Positions 39,800 through 49,498 of a stretch of DNA of 64,000 nt are shown piece after piece. The notes under the pieces are model-generated. The model worked only from the letters and a program-made list of their open reading frames with translations, was not told the origin of the DNA and ran no database searches. Each line of letters opens with the position of its first letter. Position 1 is the stretch's first letter. The stretch spans positions 310,001 through 374,000 of the forward strand of contig NZ_SSND01000003.1 in the NCBI RefSeq assembly GCF_004799285.1, in the 5' to 3' direction. The position numbers were made by a program, and so were the translations under genes. Source of the DNA: Aliigemmobacter aestuarii. GTDB taxonomy: Bacteria; Pseudomonadota; Alphaproteobacteria; Rhodobacterales; Rhodobacteraceae.

Positions 39800-41085
39800 T
39801 GGCGCTGGCGGCGCAGAAATCCGACGCGCTTGAGGCGCGGATCGCAAGGCTGGACCGCCCGACGGCGGGCTGGACGGCAAAGGCAAGGGCCGATGCGCTG
39901 GCGCGGCTTTCGTCGATGGGCCTGCCGGGCAAGCGGGACGAATACTGGCGCTATACCGATCCGGCCGGGTTGAACCTGGCCGAGGCCGCGGCAGCCGCGC
40001 TTTTCGATGCGCAGGGCGAGGCGCCGCCCTTCGACGGGATCGACCGTCTGAAGCTGGTCTTCGTGGATGGCGTGTTCGATCCGGCCGCCTCTGACGATCC
40101 GGCCCTTGCCGGGGTCGAGATCAGCCTTCTGTCGAAGACGGGTGGGGCCGACCTGCACTGGGCGCAGGGGCTTTACGGCACGCTCGAAGCCGCCGGGCAA
40201 TCGCCCGTGGCGCGGCCCTTCGCGGCGATGAATACCGCCTTCGCGACCGAGGGCGTGATGATCCGCGCCACGGGGCGGGCGGCCAAACCGGTTTCCCTGA
40301 TTTACCTCCACAAATCCGAAACTTCGGATGCGATCCTGCATCACTGCATCAAGGTCGAATCCGGGGCGGAACTGACCCTTCTGGAAAACGGCCCGGCGGC
40401 GGCGCGGTTTTCCAAGGTGATGGAGGTCGATGTCGCCGATGGCGGACGCTTCCATCATGTCCGCACCCAGGGGCGCGACCACGAACGCCGCGCGATCACG
40501 CACATCTTCGCGCGACTGGGGCGTGAATCGCTGTTCAAGTCCTTCACGTTGACCGCGAACGGGCGGCTCACCCGCAACGAATGCGTGATCGACCTGACCG
40601 GTGCGGATGCGGTCGCCCATGTGGCGGGCGCCGCCGTGGGCGATGGCGATTTCCACCATGACGATACGGTCTTTGTGACCCATGGCGCGGAACGCTGCGA
40701 AAGCCGGCAGGTGTTCAAGAAAGTGCTGAAGAACGGCGCTACGGGGGTTTTCCAGGGCAAGATCCTGGTGCGACCCGGCGCGCAGAAGACCGATGGCTAT
40801 CAGATCAGCCAGTCGCTGCTTCTGGACGAGGACAGCCAGTTCCTGGCCAAGCCCGAGCTAGAGATCTATGCCGATGACGTGAAGTGCAGCCACGGCTCCA
40901 CCTCGGGCGCGATCGACGAAACCGCCCTGTTCTACCTGCGGTCGCGCGGGGTTCCGGAAAGCACGGCGAAATCTCTTCTGGTGCTGGCCTTCCTGGCCGA
41001 GGCTCTGGCCGAGATCGAGGATGAGGCGCTGGCCGAAGATATCCGGTCGCGGCTGGAAGGGTGGCTGTCGCGCCACGAACGCTGA
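39799..41085 (+). CDS. sufD: Fe-S cluster assembly protein SufD
   Basis: A 428-residue SufD. The C-terminal beta-helix contains VFQGKILVRPGAQKTDGYQ and the terminal motif CSHGSTSGAIDETALFYLRS, diagnostic of SufD. The ATG at 39799 overlaps the sufC stop by one base; a GTG one codon upstream is an alternative. The stop overlaps the start of the first YIP1-type gene in the same TGATG manner, so the operon continues without a break. Confidence 0.95.
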
Positions 41086-41573
41086 TGGCCGTCACCTCGG
41101 ACATCGTCGAAAGCTGGCGCCGCCCGCGGGCGGTCGTGCGCCGCCATCTGGCGCGCGGCCGATCCGAGCCTTTCGCCTTCAGCCTGCTGGTGGTGTTCCT
41201 GATCGTGGCCTTCATCGCGCAATGGCCGCGGGCCTCGCGGGTTGCATTCGAAAGCCCCGACACGCCGATCGAGCCGCAACTTCTGGCGATTGCGCTTGGC
41301 CTTTTGGCGACGATTCCGGTCTGGTATCTGCTGGCGGTGCTGGCGCGGCTGGTGGCGCGGGCGATGGGGGGCAGGGGCAGTTTCTACGGCGCGCGCATTG
41401 CCCTGTTCTGGGCACTGGTTGCGGTCAGCCCCGTGATGCTGTTGCATGGGCTGGTGGCGGGCATGATCGGCCCCGGCCCGGCCCTGACGGCGGTCGGCCT
41501 TGTGACGGTCGTGGCCTTCCTGTGGTTCTGGATCAGCGGGATGCGCGAGGCGGAGCAGTCCGGTGCAGCATGA
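41085..41573 (+). CDS. YIP1 family membrane protein (first copy)
   Basis: A 162-residue membrane protein with four predicted hydrophobic segments (FAFSLLVVFLIVAFIAQW, LLAIALGLLATIPVWYLLAV, IALFWALVAVSPVMLLHGLV, LTAVGLVTVVAFLWFW). The pattern is that of YIP1-domain proteins. The start overlaps the sufD stop by one base, and its end overlaps the next gene by 11 nt. A role in Fe-S assembly is not established; the conserved-looking position suggests membrane tethering or an unrelated cotranscribed job. Confidence 0.75.
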   Translation: MAVTSDIVESWRRPRAVVRRHLARGRSEPFAFSLLVVFLIVAFIAQWPRASRVAFESPDTPIEPQLLAIALGLLATIPVWYLLAVLARLVARAMGGRGSFYGARIALFWALVAVSPVMLLHGLVAGMIGPGPALTAVGLVTVVAFLWFWISGMREAEQSGAA

Positions 41574-42156
41574 CATGACCCCCTGGGTGGACCTCGCGCG
41601 GCTGAGCCTTCGCGACCCCCGCGCCGGCGGCGAGGCGCTGCTGCGGACGGGCATCCCGGCGCAGACGGGATGGACGGTGCTGGTTCTGACGGCGGTCCTT
41701 TCGACGGTCGTCACCCACGCGCTTTACCTTGTCTGGCCCGAATTCGGCACCGGCATGGGCGCCTTCCATCTGCCCCCGATCGCGCTGGCCGTGTTGCAAC
41801 TGGTGTCGGGCGTGGTGACTGTGGTGCTGGTTCATGTGGTGGGCCGGATGTTCGGCGGCCGGGGGGAACTGGCCGGGGCTGTGCTGATCGTGGCCTGGAT
41901 GCAGGTCATCCTGATGGCGCTGCAGATCGCGCAGGCGGTTCTTTACCTTGTCCTGCCGCCCTTCGGCCAGATTCTGGGATTGGTCAGCATGATGCTGCTG
42001 TTCTGGCTGATGACCGGGTTCATCGCGGCGCTGCACGGGTTCCGGTCGCTCGGTATGGTCTTCGCCGGCATGATCGCGGCGGCGATCGGCCTGGTTCTGG
42101 TCCTGTCGGCGCTTCTGGCCCTTCTGGGCGTGCCGCAGATGATGATGGAGGCATGA
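41563..42156 (+). CDS. YIP1 family membrane protein (second copy)
   Basis: A 197-residue membrane protein with five hydrophobic segments (for example LAVLQLVSGVVTVVLVHVVG and MVFAGMIAAAIGLVLVLSAL) and the N-terminus MTPWVDLARLSLRDPRAGGEALL, typical of YIP1-domain proteins of Rhodobacterales. A GTG at 41563 with GGAG 7 nt upstream is chosen; the ATG at 41575 is possible. It overlaps the first copy by 11 nt and the sufS region by a few bases. Confidence 0.78.
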   Translation: MQHDMTPWVDLARLSLRDPRAGGEALLRTGIPAQTGWTVLVLTAVLSTVVTHALYLVWPEFGTGMGAFHLPPIALAVLQLVSGVVTVVLVHVVGRMFGGRGELAGAVLIVAWMQVILMALQIAQAVLYLVLPPFGQILGLVSMMLLFWLMTGFIAALHGFRSLGMVFAGMIAAAIGLVLVLSALLALLGVPQMMMEA

Positions 42157-42158
42157 CG

Positions 42159-43379
42159 ATGCTGGACGTGGAACGCCTGCGCGCCGATTTTCCGATCCTG
42201 TCGCGACAGGTGAACGGACGGCCGCTGGTCTATCTCGACAACGGCGCAAGCGCGCAGAAACCGCAATGCGTGATCGACGCCATCACCACCGCATATTCCC
42301 ATGAATACGCCAATGTGCATCGCGGCCTGCACACGCTGTCGACGATCGCGACCGAGAAATACGAGGCCGTGCGCGGAATCGTCGCGCGCTTCCTGAACGC
42401 GGCCAGCGAGGACGAGATCGTCTTCACCTCGGGCACCACCGAAGGGATCAACCTGATCTCCTACGCCTGGGCCGCGCCGCGCCTGCAGGCGGGCGACGAG
42501 ATCGTCCTGTCGATCATGGAACACCATGCCAATATCGTGCCCTGGCATTTCCTGCGCGAACGGCAGGGCGTGGTGCTGAAATGGGTGGAATGCGACGCGA
42601 ACGGCGATCTCGATCCGCAGGCGGTTCTGGACGCGATCGGCCCGCGCACGAAACTCGTGGCGGTCACGCAGATGTCGAACGTCCTTGGCACGGTGGTCGA
42701 TGTGGCGGCGATCTGCCGGGGCGCGCGCGAAAAGGGCGTGCCCGTCATGGTGGATGGCAGCCAGGGCGCGGTGCACATGCCCGTCGACGTGCAGGCGATC
42801 GGGTGCGATTTCTACGCCATCACCGGGCACAAGCTTTACGGTCCATCGGGGTCCGGCGCGATCTACATTCGCCGCGACCGGATGGACGAGATGCGCCCGT
42901 TCCTTGGCGGCGGCGACATGATCCGCGAGGTCACGCGCGAGGCTGTCAGCTATGCCGAGCCGCCGATGCGGTTCGAGGCAGGCACGCCCGGCATCGTCCA
43001 GCAGATCGGCATGGGCGTGGCGCTTGAGTACCTGATGGACATCGGGATGGACCGGATCGCCGCCCATGAACGCGTCCTGCGGGATTACGCGCGCGACCGG
43101 CTGGCGGGCCTGAACTGGCTGAACGTGCAAGGCAATTCGGCGGGCAAGGGGGCGATCTTTTCATTCACGCTCAGTGGCGCCGCGCATGCGCATGACATTT
43201 CGACCGTGCTGGACAAGAAGGGCGTGGCGGTGCGCGCGGGCACCCATTGCGCGATGCCCCTGATGAGCCACATGGGCGTGGGCGCCACCTGCCGCGCCTC
43301 CTTTGCCATGTACAACACCACGGCCGAGGTCGATGCGCTGGTCGAGGCGCTGGAGTTCTGCCACGACCTCTTCGGCTGA
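42159..43379 (+). CDS. sufS: Cysteine desulfurase SufS
   Basis: A 406-residue group II cysteine desulfurase supplying sulfur to the SufBCD scaffold. The PLP lysine is in ITGHKLYGPSG and the catalytic cysteine in RAGTHCAMPLMS, both SufS-type. ATG at 42159 (MLDVERLRADFPIL) has GGAGG at normal spacing; an ATG two codons earlier overlaps the previous stop (ATGA). No sufE gene follows; the operon ends in repeat copy D with a strong terminator. Confidence 0.95.
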   Translation: MLDVERLRADFPILSRQVNGRPLVYLDNGASAQKPQCVIDAITTAYSHEYANVHRGLHTLSTIATEKYEAVRGIVARFLNAASEDEIVFTSGTTEGINLISYAWAAPRLQAGDEIVLSIMEHHANIVPWHFLRERQGVVLKWVECDANGDLDPQAVLDAIGPRTKLVAVTQMSNVLGTVVDVAAICRGAREKGVPVMVDGSQGAVHMPVDVQAIGCDFYAITGHKLYGPSGSGAIYIRRDRMDEMRPFLGGGDMIREVTREAVSYAEPPMRFEAGTPGIVQQIGMGVALEYLMDIGMDRIAAHERVLRDYARDRLAGLNWLNVQGNSAGKGAIFSFTLSGAAHAHDISTVLDKKGVAVRAGTHCAMPLMSHMGVGATCRASFAMYNTTAEVDALVEALEFCHDLFG

Positions 43380-43433
43380 GCGGGCAGGGCAGAGGGGGGC
43401 TTTGCTCCAAAGTGAAACAAGTTTGTCTCAAAT

Positions 43434-43506
43434 TGCTTTCAACCTGACGAAAATACCCTCCGGGGGTGAATTTGGCGCAGCCAAAGAGGGGGGCAGACAG
43501 CCCCCC
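43434..43506 (+). repeat. 3'-end repeat module, copy D
   Basis: TTGCTTTCAACCTGACGAAA, ATACCCTCCGGGGGTGAA, TTTGGCGCAGCCAAAG and the G6C-AGACA-GC6 hairpin. It matches copy B block by block, in sense orientation after sufS. Confidence 0.65.
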
Positions 43507-43515
43507 TTCTTTTTT
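43488..43515 (+). terminator. Intrinsic terminator of the suf operon
   Basis: Stem GGGGGGC (43488-43494), loop AGACA, stem GCCCCCC (43500-43506), then TTCTTTTTT. Confidence 0.85.
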
Positions 43516-43666
43516 CCCGCACCGAGCGTCCTACTGCAGGCGCGGACGGGCATGCGACACAATGCGCAGGCCGGCTTGCCTTCACCAGGTAGAACAAATT
43601 CGATATCGTGAATATCGGAAACGCGCTTCCTGTGGCGGCCCAGGCTGTCCGAAGGGGGGAAGCACG

Positions 43667-45319
43667 ATGGTAAGCAAACCGTTGGGACGGGCGATCGTGG
43701 TGATCGCGGCCGTCTTGATCGGTGGCCAGGTCACGGCACAGGACACCGGGGGCCGCCCCTTGGCGCCGACAGTGCCCGGCGAAGGGTCGACGGCCGATCA
43801 CTCCAAATTCGAGGTCCTGAAGGGGCCGTTCGCCTCGGGGCCAGAGGTAACGAAAGCCTGCCTCTCGTGCCATACCGAGGCCGATGATCAGGTCATGCAT
43901 TCGATCCACTGGTCATGGTCCTATGACAATGCCACCACCGGGCAAACGCTTGGCAAGAAGAATGTGGTGAACGCCTTCTGCGGCAACGTCGCCTCGAACG
44001 AGGCGCGCTGCACCTCATGCCACACCGGCTATGGCTGGGAGGATGTGCGGGGCGCAAACACGATGTCCGGCGAGCGGGTGGATTGCCTTGCCTGTCACGA
44101 CAGATCGGGGAACTACACCAAGCTTGACAACGCGGCGGGACACCCGCCTCTGGAACCTCTCAAGGCGGGGGCCAAGACGATCACCGGCGCCAGTGCCTGG
44201 GTCGTCGATCTGGCGATGGCGGCGCAATCGGTGGGCAAGCCGGGGCGCGACAATTGCGGATCCTGCCATTTCTACGGTGGTGGCGGAGACAATGTGAAAC
44301 ACGGCGACCTGTCCTCGGCGCTGATCAGCCCGGCGCCGTCGGTCGATGTGCACATGTCGCCGGAAACCGGCAACTTCACCTGCGAAAGCTGCCACCTGTC
44401 GGACAAGCATGTGTTTGCCGGATCGCGCTACAACTTGAACGCGCATGATCTGGGCGGCACCGGAAGGCCGGGCGAACGCCGCGACGTCGCCACCTGCGAA
44501 AGCTGCCATTCGGCGGAACCGCACGGGGCCAGCCTGATCGGAATGAAGCTGAACGACCATGTGGAGCGCGTCGCCTGCCAGACCTGCCACATCCCGACCT
44601 TCGCCAAGGGCGGGGTTGCCACCAAGACGATGTGGGACTGGTCCACGGCGGGCGAACTGAAGGACGGCAAGCCCTTCCACGAGGAAAACTTCACCCAGTC
44701 CGATGGCAAGCAGTTGCATACCTATCTGTCGACCAAGGGTGATTTCGAATGGGGCGAGGATGTCGTGCCGCATTACGCCTGGTTCGATGGTCAGGTCGAA
44801 TACACCCTGCCCGATGACCGGATCGACCCCACCGGGGTGGTCGAGGTGAACCGGCTATCGGGATCGGCCGATGATCCCGGCAGCCGCATCTGGCCCTTCA
44901 AGCGGATGGAGGGGCGGCAGGCCTATGACACGCAGCTGAACACCTTCGTCTACACCCAGGTCTATGGCCCGCAGACGGCCTCGGCCTTCTGGACGAACTT
45001 CGATTGGGAAAAGTCGATCAAGGCGGCGATGGACTATGTCGGCCAGCCCTATTCGGGCGAGTTCGATTTCGTGGATACCTACATGTACTGGCCGATCACG
45101 CATATGGTGGCACCGGCGGACGAGGCCCTGCAATGCGACAGCTGTCATGCCCGGAACGCCCGCCTTGCCGGGATCACCGGGGTCTACATTCCCGGCTCGA
45201 CGCTTCCCGTCGCGGGCAAGCTCGGGCTGGTCATGCTGGCGCTGGCGGCGCTGGCGGTGATGGGGCACGGCGTGTTGCGCCTGATGGGCCGTGGCAAGGG
45301 GGGATCTCATCATGGCTGA
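43667..45319 (+). CDS. Tetrathionate reductase family octaheme c-type cytochrome
   Basis: A 550-residue periplasmic cytochrome with eight CXXCH heme motifs (C65, C115, C140, C197, C239, C277, C304 and C490 start them), as in the Shewanella OTR family that reduces tetrathionate, nitrite or hydroxylamine in vitro. A signal peptide (MVSKPLGRAIVVIAAVLIGG) and a C-terminal membrane helix (LGLVMLALAALAVM) anchor it at the outer face of the inner membrane. GGGGGGA precedes the ATG at 43667. The next gene, a cytochrome b, overlaps by 8 nt and should connect it to the quinone pool. Physiological substrate is unknown. Confidence 0.9.
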   Translation: MVSKPLGRAIVVIAAVLIGGQVTAQDTGGRPLAPTVPGEGSTADHSKFEVLKGPFASGPEVTKACLSCHTEADDQVMHSIHWSWSYDNATTGQTLGKKNVVNAFCGNVASNEARCTSCHTGYGWEDVRGANTMSGERVDCLACHDRSGNYTKLDNAAGHPPLEPLKAGAKTITGASAWVVDLAMAAQSVGKPGRDNCGSCHFYGGGGDNVKHGDLSSALISPAPSVDVHMSPETGNFTCESCHLSDKHVFAGSRYNLNAHDLGGTGRPGERRDVATCESCHSAEPHGASLIGMKLNDHVERVACQTCHIPTFAKGGVATKTMWDWSTAGELKDGKPFHEENFTQSDGKQLHTYLSTKGDFEWGEDVVPHYAWFDGQVEYTLPDDRIDPTGVVEVNRLSGSADDPGSRIWPFKRMEGRQAYDTQLNTFVYTQVYGPQTASAFWTNFDWEKSIKAAMDYVGQPYSGEFDFVDTYMYWPITHMVAPADEALQCDSCHARNARLAGITGVYIPGSTLPVAGKLGLVMLALAALAVMGHGVLRLMGRGKGGSHHG

Positions 45320-45992
45320 ACGTTGCGTCAAGGTCTATTCGCGGTTCAACCGGCTCTGGCACTGGAGCCAGGTCGCCTCGATCTTCCTGCTGCTGTTTTC
45401 CGGGGCGCGGATCATGGGGCTTCATTCCGTCCTGCCGTTCGGTCTTGCGGTGATGGTGCACAGCTTCGGGGCGCTCGCGCTTTTGCTGCTGTGGGCCTTT
45501 GCCACCTTCTGGCTGTTCACCACCGGGGCGTGGAAGCAGTACCTGCCGACCCAGGCGGGGCTGTGGCAGGTGATGCGGTTCTATGCCTGGGGGGTCTTCC
45601 GGGGCGAACCGCATCCCTATCGCAAGGTCTTGTGGCGCAAGCACAACCCCTTGCAGGCGATGGCCTATCTCGCGCTGAAGATCGTGCTGTTTCCCGGCAT
45701 CTGGATCACCGGGCTGATCTATCTGACGCATGGCTTCTGGCAGACGCTGGACAAGGGCGGCTTCTGGATCGAGGCGGTTGCGAACCTGCACATCCTTGCG
45801 GCCTTCGCGATCGCAAGTTTCGTCATTGTGCATGTCTATCTGCTGACGATCGGCGGCTTTCGCGCCCATGTGCGGCCGATGGTCACCGGGTTTGACATGA
45901 TCGACCTGACGGCGGAACAGGAGGCCTATCTGCAGGAGAACGAGCCTGACCGGCTGCGCGAACCCCGCCACGCGGCCCATCCGGCAGAGTGA
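45312..45992 (+). CDS. Cytochrome b/b561-type membrane subunit
   Basis: A 226-residue four-helix membrane cytochrome. Histidines placed to bind two b hemes are H17 (LWHWSQ), H50 (VMVHSFGAL), H160 (ANLHILAAF) and H174 (VIVHVYLL), as in formate dehydrogenase gamma or hydrogenase b subunits. It overlaps the octaheme cytochrome gene by 8 nt, so the two proteins are likely made and work together as a quinol-linked reductase or a cytochrome-to-quinone oxidase. A tRNA gene follows 68 nt downstream. Confidence 0.88.
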   Translation: MAERCVKVYSRFNRLWHWSQVASIFLLLFSGARIMGLHSVLPFGLAVMVHSFGALALLLLWAFATFWLFTTGAWKQYLPTQAGLWQVMRFYAWGVFRGEPHPYRKVLWRKHNPLQAMAYLALKIVLFPGIWITGLIYLTHGFWQTLDKGGFWIEAVANLHILAAFAIASFVIVHVYLLTIGGFRAHVRPMVTGFDMIDLTAEQEAYLQENEPDRLREPRHAAHPAE

Positions 45993-46060
45993 GGCAGATC
46001 GGGATGGGGGCCGCAAATCCGGTTGCGGCCCCGCCCGTCACCCGCTATAGACGGCGCAAG

Positions 46061-46137
46061 GCACCCGTAGCTCAGCTGGATAGAGTGCTGCCCTCCGAAG
46101 GCAGAGGTCACAGGTTCGAATCCTGTCGGGTGCGCCA
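46061..46137 (+). tRNA. tRNA-Arg (anticodon CCG)
   Basis: A full cloverleaf: acceptor GCACCCG pairs with CGGGTGC, D-arm GCTC-AGCTGGATA-GAGT, anticodon stem CTGCC/GGCAG with loop CTCCGAA (anticodon CCG), T-arm ACAGG-TTCGAAT-CCTGT, and an encoded 3' G-CCA. It reads CGG codons. A terminator hairpin follows at 46162. Confidence 0.97.
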
Positions 46138-46161
46138 AGTTGCAAAGATCCGCGAAACGCA

Positions 46162-46190
46162 AAAACCCGCCCATCGGGCGGGTTTTCGTT
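46162..46190 (+). terminator. Terminator after tRNA-Arg
   Basis: Perfect 11-bp stem AAAACCCGCCC (46162-46172) with GGGCGGGTTTT (46176-46186), 3-nt loop, ending in TTTTCGTTTT. Confidence 0.85.
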
Positions 46191-46232
46191 TTGGCCAGCG
46201 ATCGACAGCCGCAGCAGTCGGTCAACCCGTCT

Positions 46233-46865
46233 TCATGCCGTCTTCACGGCGCGGATGACCGAGGAATGGTTGAGGGTTTCGTCATCCAACTCCTCGATGG
46301 AAAAGCCGTGCCGTTCCAGCAGCGCGGCCATCCGCTTGGGATCATTGTCCGAGAAATCCGGGTTGCCCGCCGCGTAGGGTTTGGACTTGTTCGAGAACTG
46401 CAGAACAGCCTGCCCGCCGGGTTTCATCACGGGTGCGAGCGCCTCGACATAGCCGGCGATGATCGGCAGATCCAGGTGCACGAGAACGCCGAAGGAAAAG
46501 GCGAAATCCACATGTTTTTCGGGCACATACGGCAGATCGGAGCCATGCGTGGTGACATAGTTCAGATGCTTGGGTCCGTCAAAGCGATCGATCAGGTAGC
46601 TGAACATCTCGGGGTTCAGTTCCACGCAGATCACCTCGCGGAACGGCAAGAGGTACTGTGTCCAGCGGCCCCCACCCGAACCGATCTCGAGCGCGCAATG
46701 CGCGGGGTTGACGTAGGGTTCAAGGAACCTGCGGCGCACCGCGATCAGGTCCGGCCTTTCTTCGGGGTCGCCCCACTGATCCCCGTAGAATTTTCCGGGC
46801 AAGCCACCCTTCATGTGGTGAACAAGGTTCTTCGCCCAGGAACGGTTCCAGTCGATTGTCGGCAT
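46233..46865 (-). CDS. Class I SAM-dependent methyltransferase
   Basis: A 210-residue methyltransferase with motif [18 protein letters not shown] (near residue 58), acidic strand-2 end ([15 protein letters not shown]) and a [18 protein letters not shown] motif IV/V region. The N-terminal [27 protein letters not shown] segment resembles polysaccharide- or sugar-associated methyltransferases, which would fit the capsule genes next door, but the acceptor is unknown. It converges on the tRNA-Arg gene and its terminator. Confidence 0.8.
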   Translation of the reverse strand: MPTIDWNRSWAKNLVHHMKGGLPGKFYGDQWGDPEERPDLIAVRRRFLEPYVNPAHCALEIGSGGGRWTQYLLPFREVICVELNPEMFSYLIDRFDGPKHLNYVTTHGSDLPYVPEKHVDFAFSFGVLVHLDLPIIAGYVEALAPVMKPGGQAVLQFSNKSKPYAAGNPDFSDNDPKRMAALLERHGFSIEELDDETLNHSSVIRAVKTA

Positions 46866-47010
46866 GCGGGTTCAATTTCAATATTTGACATGGCTTGGGC
46901 CGATCTGCCCTTCGGTCAAGTGTGGTCAATCAACCGGCGATAATCAAGCCGGTCGGCGGGTCCTGTGGCATTGCGGACGGGTGCGTCGGCACAACCGGGG
47001 CGACCTGCGG

Positions 47011-47841
47011 TCAAACGCGCAAGGGATCGGCCTTGGCGAGGCGGTCGAAGGCCATCAGGCTTTCCACCAGGGCGGGCATCTGGTCGAGCGGGATCATGTT
47101 CGGCCCGTCCGATGGCGCGGTGTCTGGCGCTTCGTGCGTTTCGATGAAGACCCCGGCGATGCCGATCGCCACGGCGCAGCGCGCCATCACCGGGGCGAAT
47201 TCGCGCTGACCGCCCGAACTGCCGCCCTGTCCGCCGGGCTGCTGCACCGAATGGGTGGCGTCCATGATCACCGGATAGCCGGTGCGCGCCATGGTGGGCA
47301 GGCTGCGCATATCGGCGACCAGCGTATTGTAGCCGAAGCTGACGCCCCGTTCGGTCAGAAGGATACGGTCATTGCCGGTGCTGGCGACCTTTTCGGCGAC
47401 ATTGGCCATATCCCAGGGGGCCAGAAACTGCCCCTTCTTGATGTTCACCACCGCGCCGGTCTGGCCTGCGGCCAGCAAAAGGTCGGTCTGCCGGCAGAGG
47501 AAGGCGGGGATCTGGATCACGTCCACCACGCTGGCCGCCTCGCGCGCCTGATCGGCGTCGTGAATGTCGGTCAGCACCGGCATCCCCATGGCGCGCACGG
47601 CTTCCAGCACCTTAAGCCCCGCCTCGATCCCGAGGCCCCGGCGGCCCTTCAGGCTGGTGCGGTTGGCCTTGTCGTAGCTGGCCTTGAAGACGTACTGGGC
47701 GCCCGCCGCGCCGCAGGCCTCGCGCATCGTGCCCGCGATCATCTGCGCATGGTCAAGGCTTTCCAGCTGGCAGGGCCCCGCAATCACGCAAAGCGGGCGG
47801 TCATTGCCGACGGTCAGCCCGCCGAACGTCACGTCTTTCAT
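47011..47841 (-). CDS. kdsA: 3-deoxy-8-phosphooctulonate synthase (KDO-8-phosphate synthase)
   Basis: A 276-residue enzyme condensing phosphoenolpyruvate with arabinose-5-phosphate to Kdo-8-phosphate, precursor of Kdo. Recognisable segments are VIAGPCQLESLDHA at the N-terminus, KASYDKANRTS, and TDIHDADQAR. It follows the kpsE-like gene by only 10 nt in a kpsT-kpsE-kdsA chain, so here it may supply Kdo for a capsule linker in addition to, or instead of, lipopolysaccharide. Confidence 0.96.
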   Translation of the reverse strand: MKDVTFGGLTVGNDRPLCVIAGPCQLESLDHAQMIAGTMREACGAAGAQYVFKASYDKANRTSLKGRRGLGIEAGLKVLEAVRAMGMPVLTDIHDADQAREAASVVDVIQIPAFLCRQTDLLLAAGQTGAVVNIKKGQFLAPWDMANVAEKVASTGNDRILLTERGVSFGYNTLVADMRSLPTMARTGYPVIMDATHSVQQPGGQGGSSGGQREFAPVMARCAVAIGIAGVFIETHEAPDTAPSDGPNMIPLDQMPALVESLMAFDRLAKADPLRV

Positions 47842-47851
47842 CGGTCACTCC

Positions 47852-49498
47852 TCAGGCCGAGACCTGTTCGCGCAGGATCGCGACGGTCATCGAGATCATC
47901 AGGTATATACCGGCAAAGACGAGAAGTGCCACGGCGGTATTCTCGAAGGCGCGGGGATAGGTCGGTTCGTCCGGCGCCACCGGATTGACCGAGACCGAAA
48001 GATAGCGGACCTGCCGGTTCGCGTCCTGCCGGGCGGTTTCCATCGCCTGCAGCGCATTGGCCAGAAGAAGCTGGCGCGTCTGCACATCGGCCTGGGCGAC
48101 CAGGAGTTCGGATTGCACCTGTGCCAGGGATTGGCCCCCGGCCTCTCCCTCGGTCAGGCGCGACCGCAGCGTGGCGATCTCGGCCTCCAGCGCGGCGATG
48201 CGGCGCTTGAGAGGGTCCATCCGGGCCTGGTTCGGGTTGGCGTTCGATTCCATCTGCTGCAATGACAGCCGGTCGGCCGAAAGCTGGGTTTCCAGCTGCC
48301 CGATCTGGGTGGTGATCAGCGACACCTCGACCTCGGAGGACAGGATCTTGGTGCGTTCCTGCAATTCCACCACGCGCCGGTTCGCGGCGGCCAGTTCCAC
48401 CTCGGCCCGTTCATAGCTTTCGCGCGCGCCCTGCATCTGATCCTCGCGCAGGCGTTGGGTCAGGTGATCGACCTGTTCTTCGGCATAGCCGATCAGCGCC
48501 TTCGAGAACGAGGCGGATACCTGCGGATCGGGGGCGATCACCTCCATCTTGATGATGCCCTCGGTCGGGTCATAGGCGATCTTCACGTTCCGCTTGTAGG
48601 TCTTGTAGGCGTCTTCAAGCGATGCGTCAGGGTCCAGCCGCTGGATCGGGTCGATGTCTGCGGCGTTGAAATGGCTGCGGAATCCCAGATCCTGATCCAG
48701 CCGCAGCATCGCGTCGCGCGATTGCAGATAGCCCTGCACGGCGATCGAATCCTGCGAGGTCGCAAGCGGCGAGCCCTGAAGCAGCCCGCCAAGGCCGCCA
48801 GCCCCCGCGGTGGGGTTCTGGGCCTGCTGGATGACGAATTCCGTTTTGGTTGCGAAAAGCGGTGTCGCCACCACGTAGAAATAGAACGCCGTCAGCAGCG
48901 TCGGCAGCATGACAAAGAAGGCAAGCCGCGTCGCCAGAAGCGCGGCCTTGCGGCGGCGGCGGCGCGCGATGTCGCGCTGGATCTTCAGGATGTCGGCGGC
49001 ATAGCTGTGTTCGGCGCGCACCTCGGTCGAGGGCACCTGGATGGGCTTGATCGTCTGCGGCAGGCGCACGCCGTCGCCACCGGGAAGCGTGGCCAGCGCC
49101 CGGCCGCCGCCGCCACCGGAAGGCGGCGCGCCGCCACCGGATTCGGTTTCGGGGTCCAGCGTCACGCCGGGCTGGAACGGATCGATCCCGGCATTGCGCA
49201 GCAGGCGCACCGCGTCGAAATCCGACGTGGCGGGCAGGTTGTGCCGCTGCGCGGTCCTGCGTGCCATGCGCAACTGCCGCCCAGTCAGCCCTTCGCGGCG
49301 GATCGCCTCAATCTCGGCCGCGGGGTTGGCGGAGGGGGCAGGGGCGGCGGCGGAGGGAAACCGCTCCGCGCCGAACCCGTCATCGGAAGGCGGGGCGAAC
49401 ATGGCCTCGCCCGAGACCTCGCGGGCCGCCGGGGCGGGCAGCGCGACGGGATCGGGGCGGCGGGTGCGAAACCGCTGAACACTAAGCTTGGTAGTCAT
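47852..49498 (-). CDS. Capsule polysaccharide export inner-membrane protein (KpsE/CtrB-like)
   Basis: A 548-residue polysaccharide co-polymerase/export protein. A long, proline- and glycine-rich N-terminus (about 180 residues, including SGGGAPPSGGGGG) precedes the first membrane helix (LAFFVMLPTLLTAFYFYVVA); then a periplasmic coiled-coil region and a second helix at the C-terminus (AVALLVFAGIYLMISMTVAI) follow, the standard two-helix topology. KpsE itself lacks so long a cytoplasmic extension. ATG 49498 is chosen because it overlaps the kpsT-like gene by 17 nt. It should link the ABC exporter to an outer-membrane channel, not present here. Confidence 0.87.
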   Translation of the reverse strand: MTTKLSVQRFRTRRPDPVALPAPAAREVSGEAMFAPPSDDGFGAERFPSAAAPAPSANPAAEIEAIRREGLTGRQLRMARRTAQRHNLPATSDFDAVRLLRNAGIDPFQPGVTLDPETESGGGAPPSGGGGGRALATLPGGDGVRLPQTIKPIQVPSTEVRAEHSYAADILKIQRDIARRRRRKAALLATRLAFFVMLPTLLTAFYFYVVATPLFATKTEFVIQQAQNPTAGAGGLGGLLQGSPLATSQDSIAVQGYLQSRDAMLRLDQDLGFRSHFNAADIDPIQRLDPDASLEDAYKTYKRNVKIAYDPTEGIIKMEVIAPDPQVSASFSKALIGYAEEQVDHLTQRLREDQMQGARESYERAEVELAAANRRVVELQERTKILSSEVEVSLITTQIGQLETQLSADRLSLQQMESNANPNQARMDPLKRRIAALEAEIATLRSRLTEGEAGGQSLAQVQSELLVAQADVQTRQLLLANALQAMETARQDANRQVRYLSVSVNPVAPDEPTYPRAFENTAVALLVFAGIYLMISMTVAILREQVSA

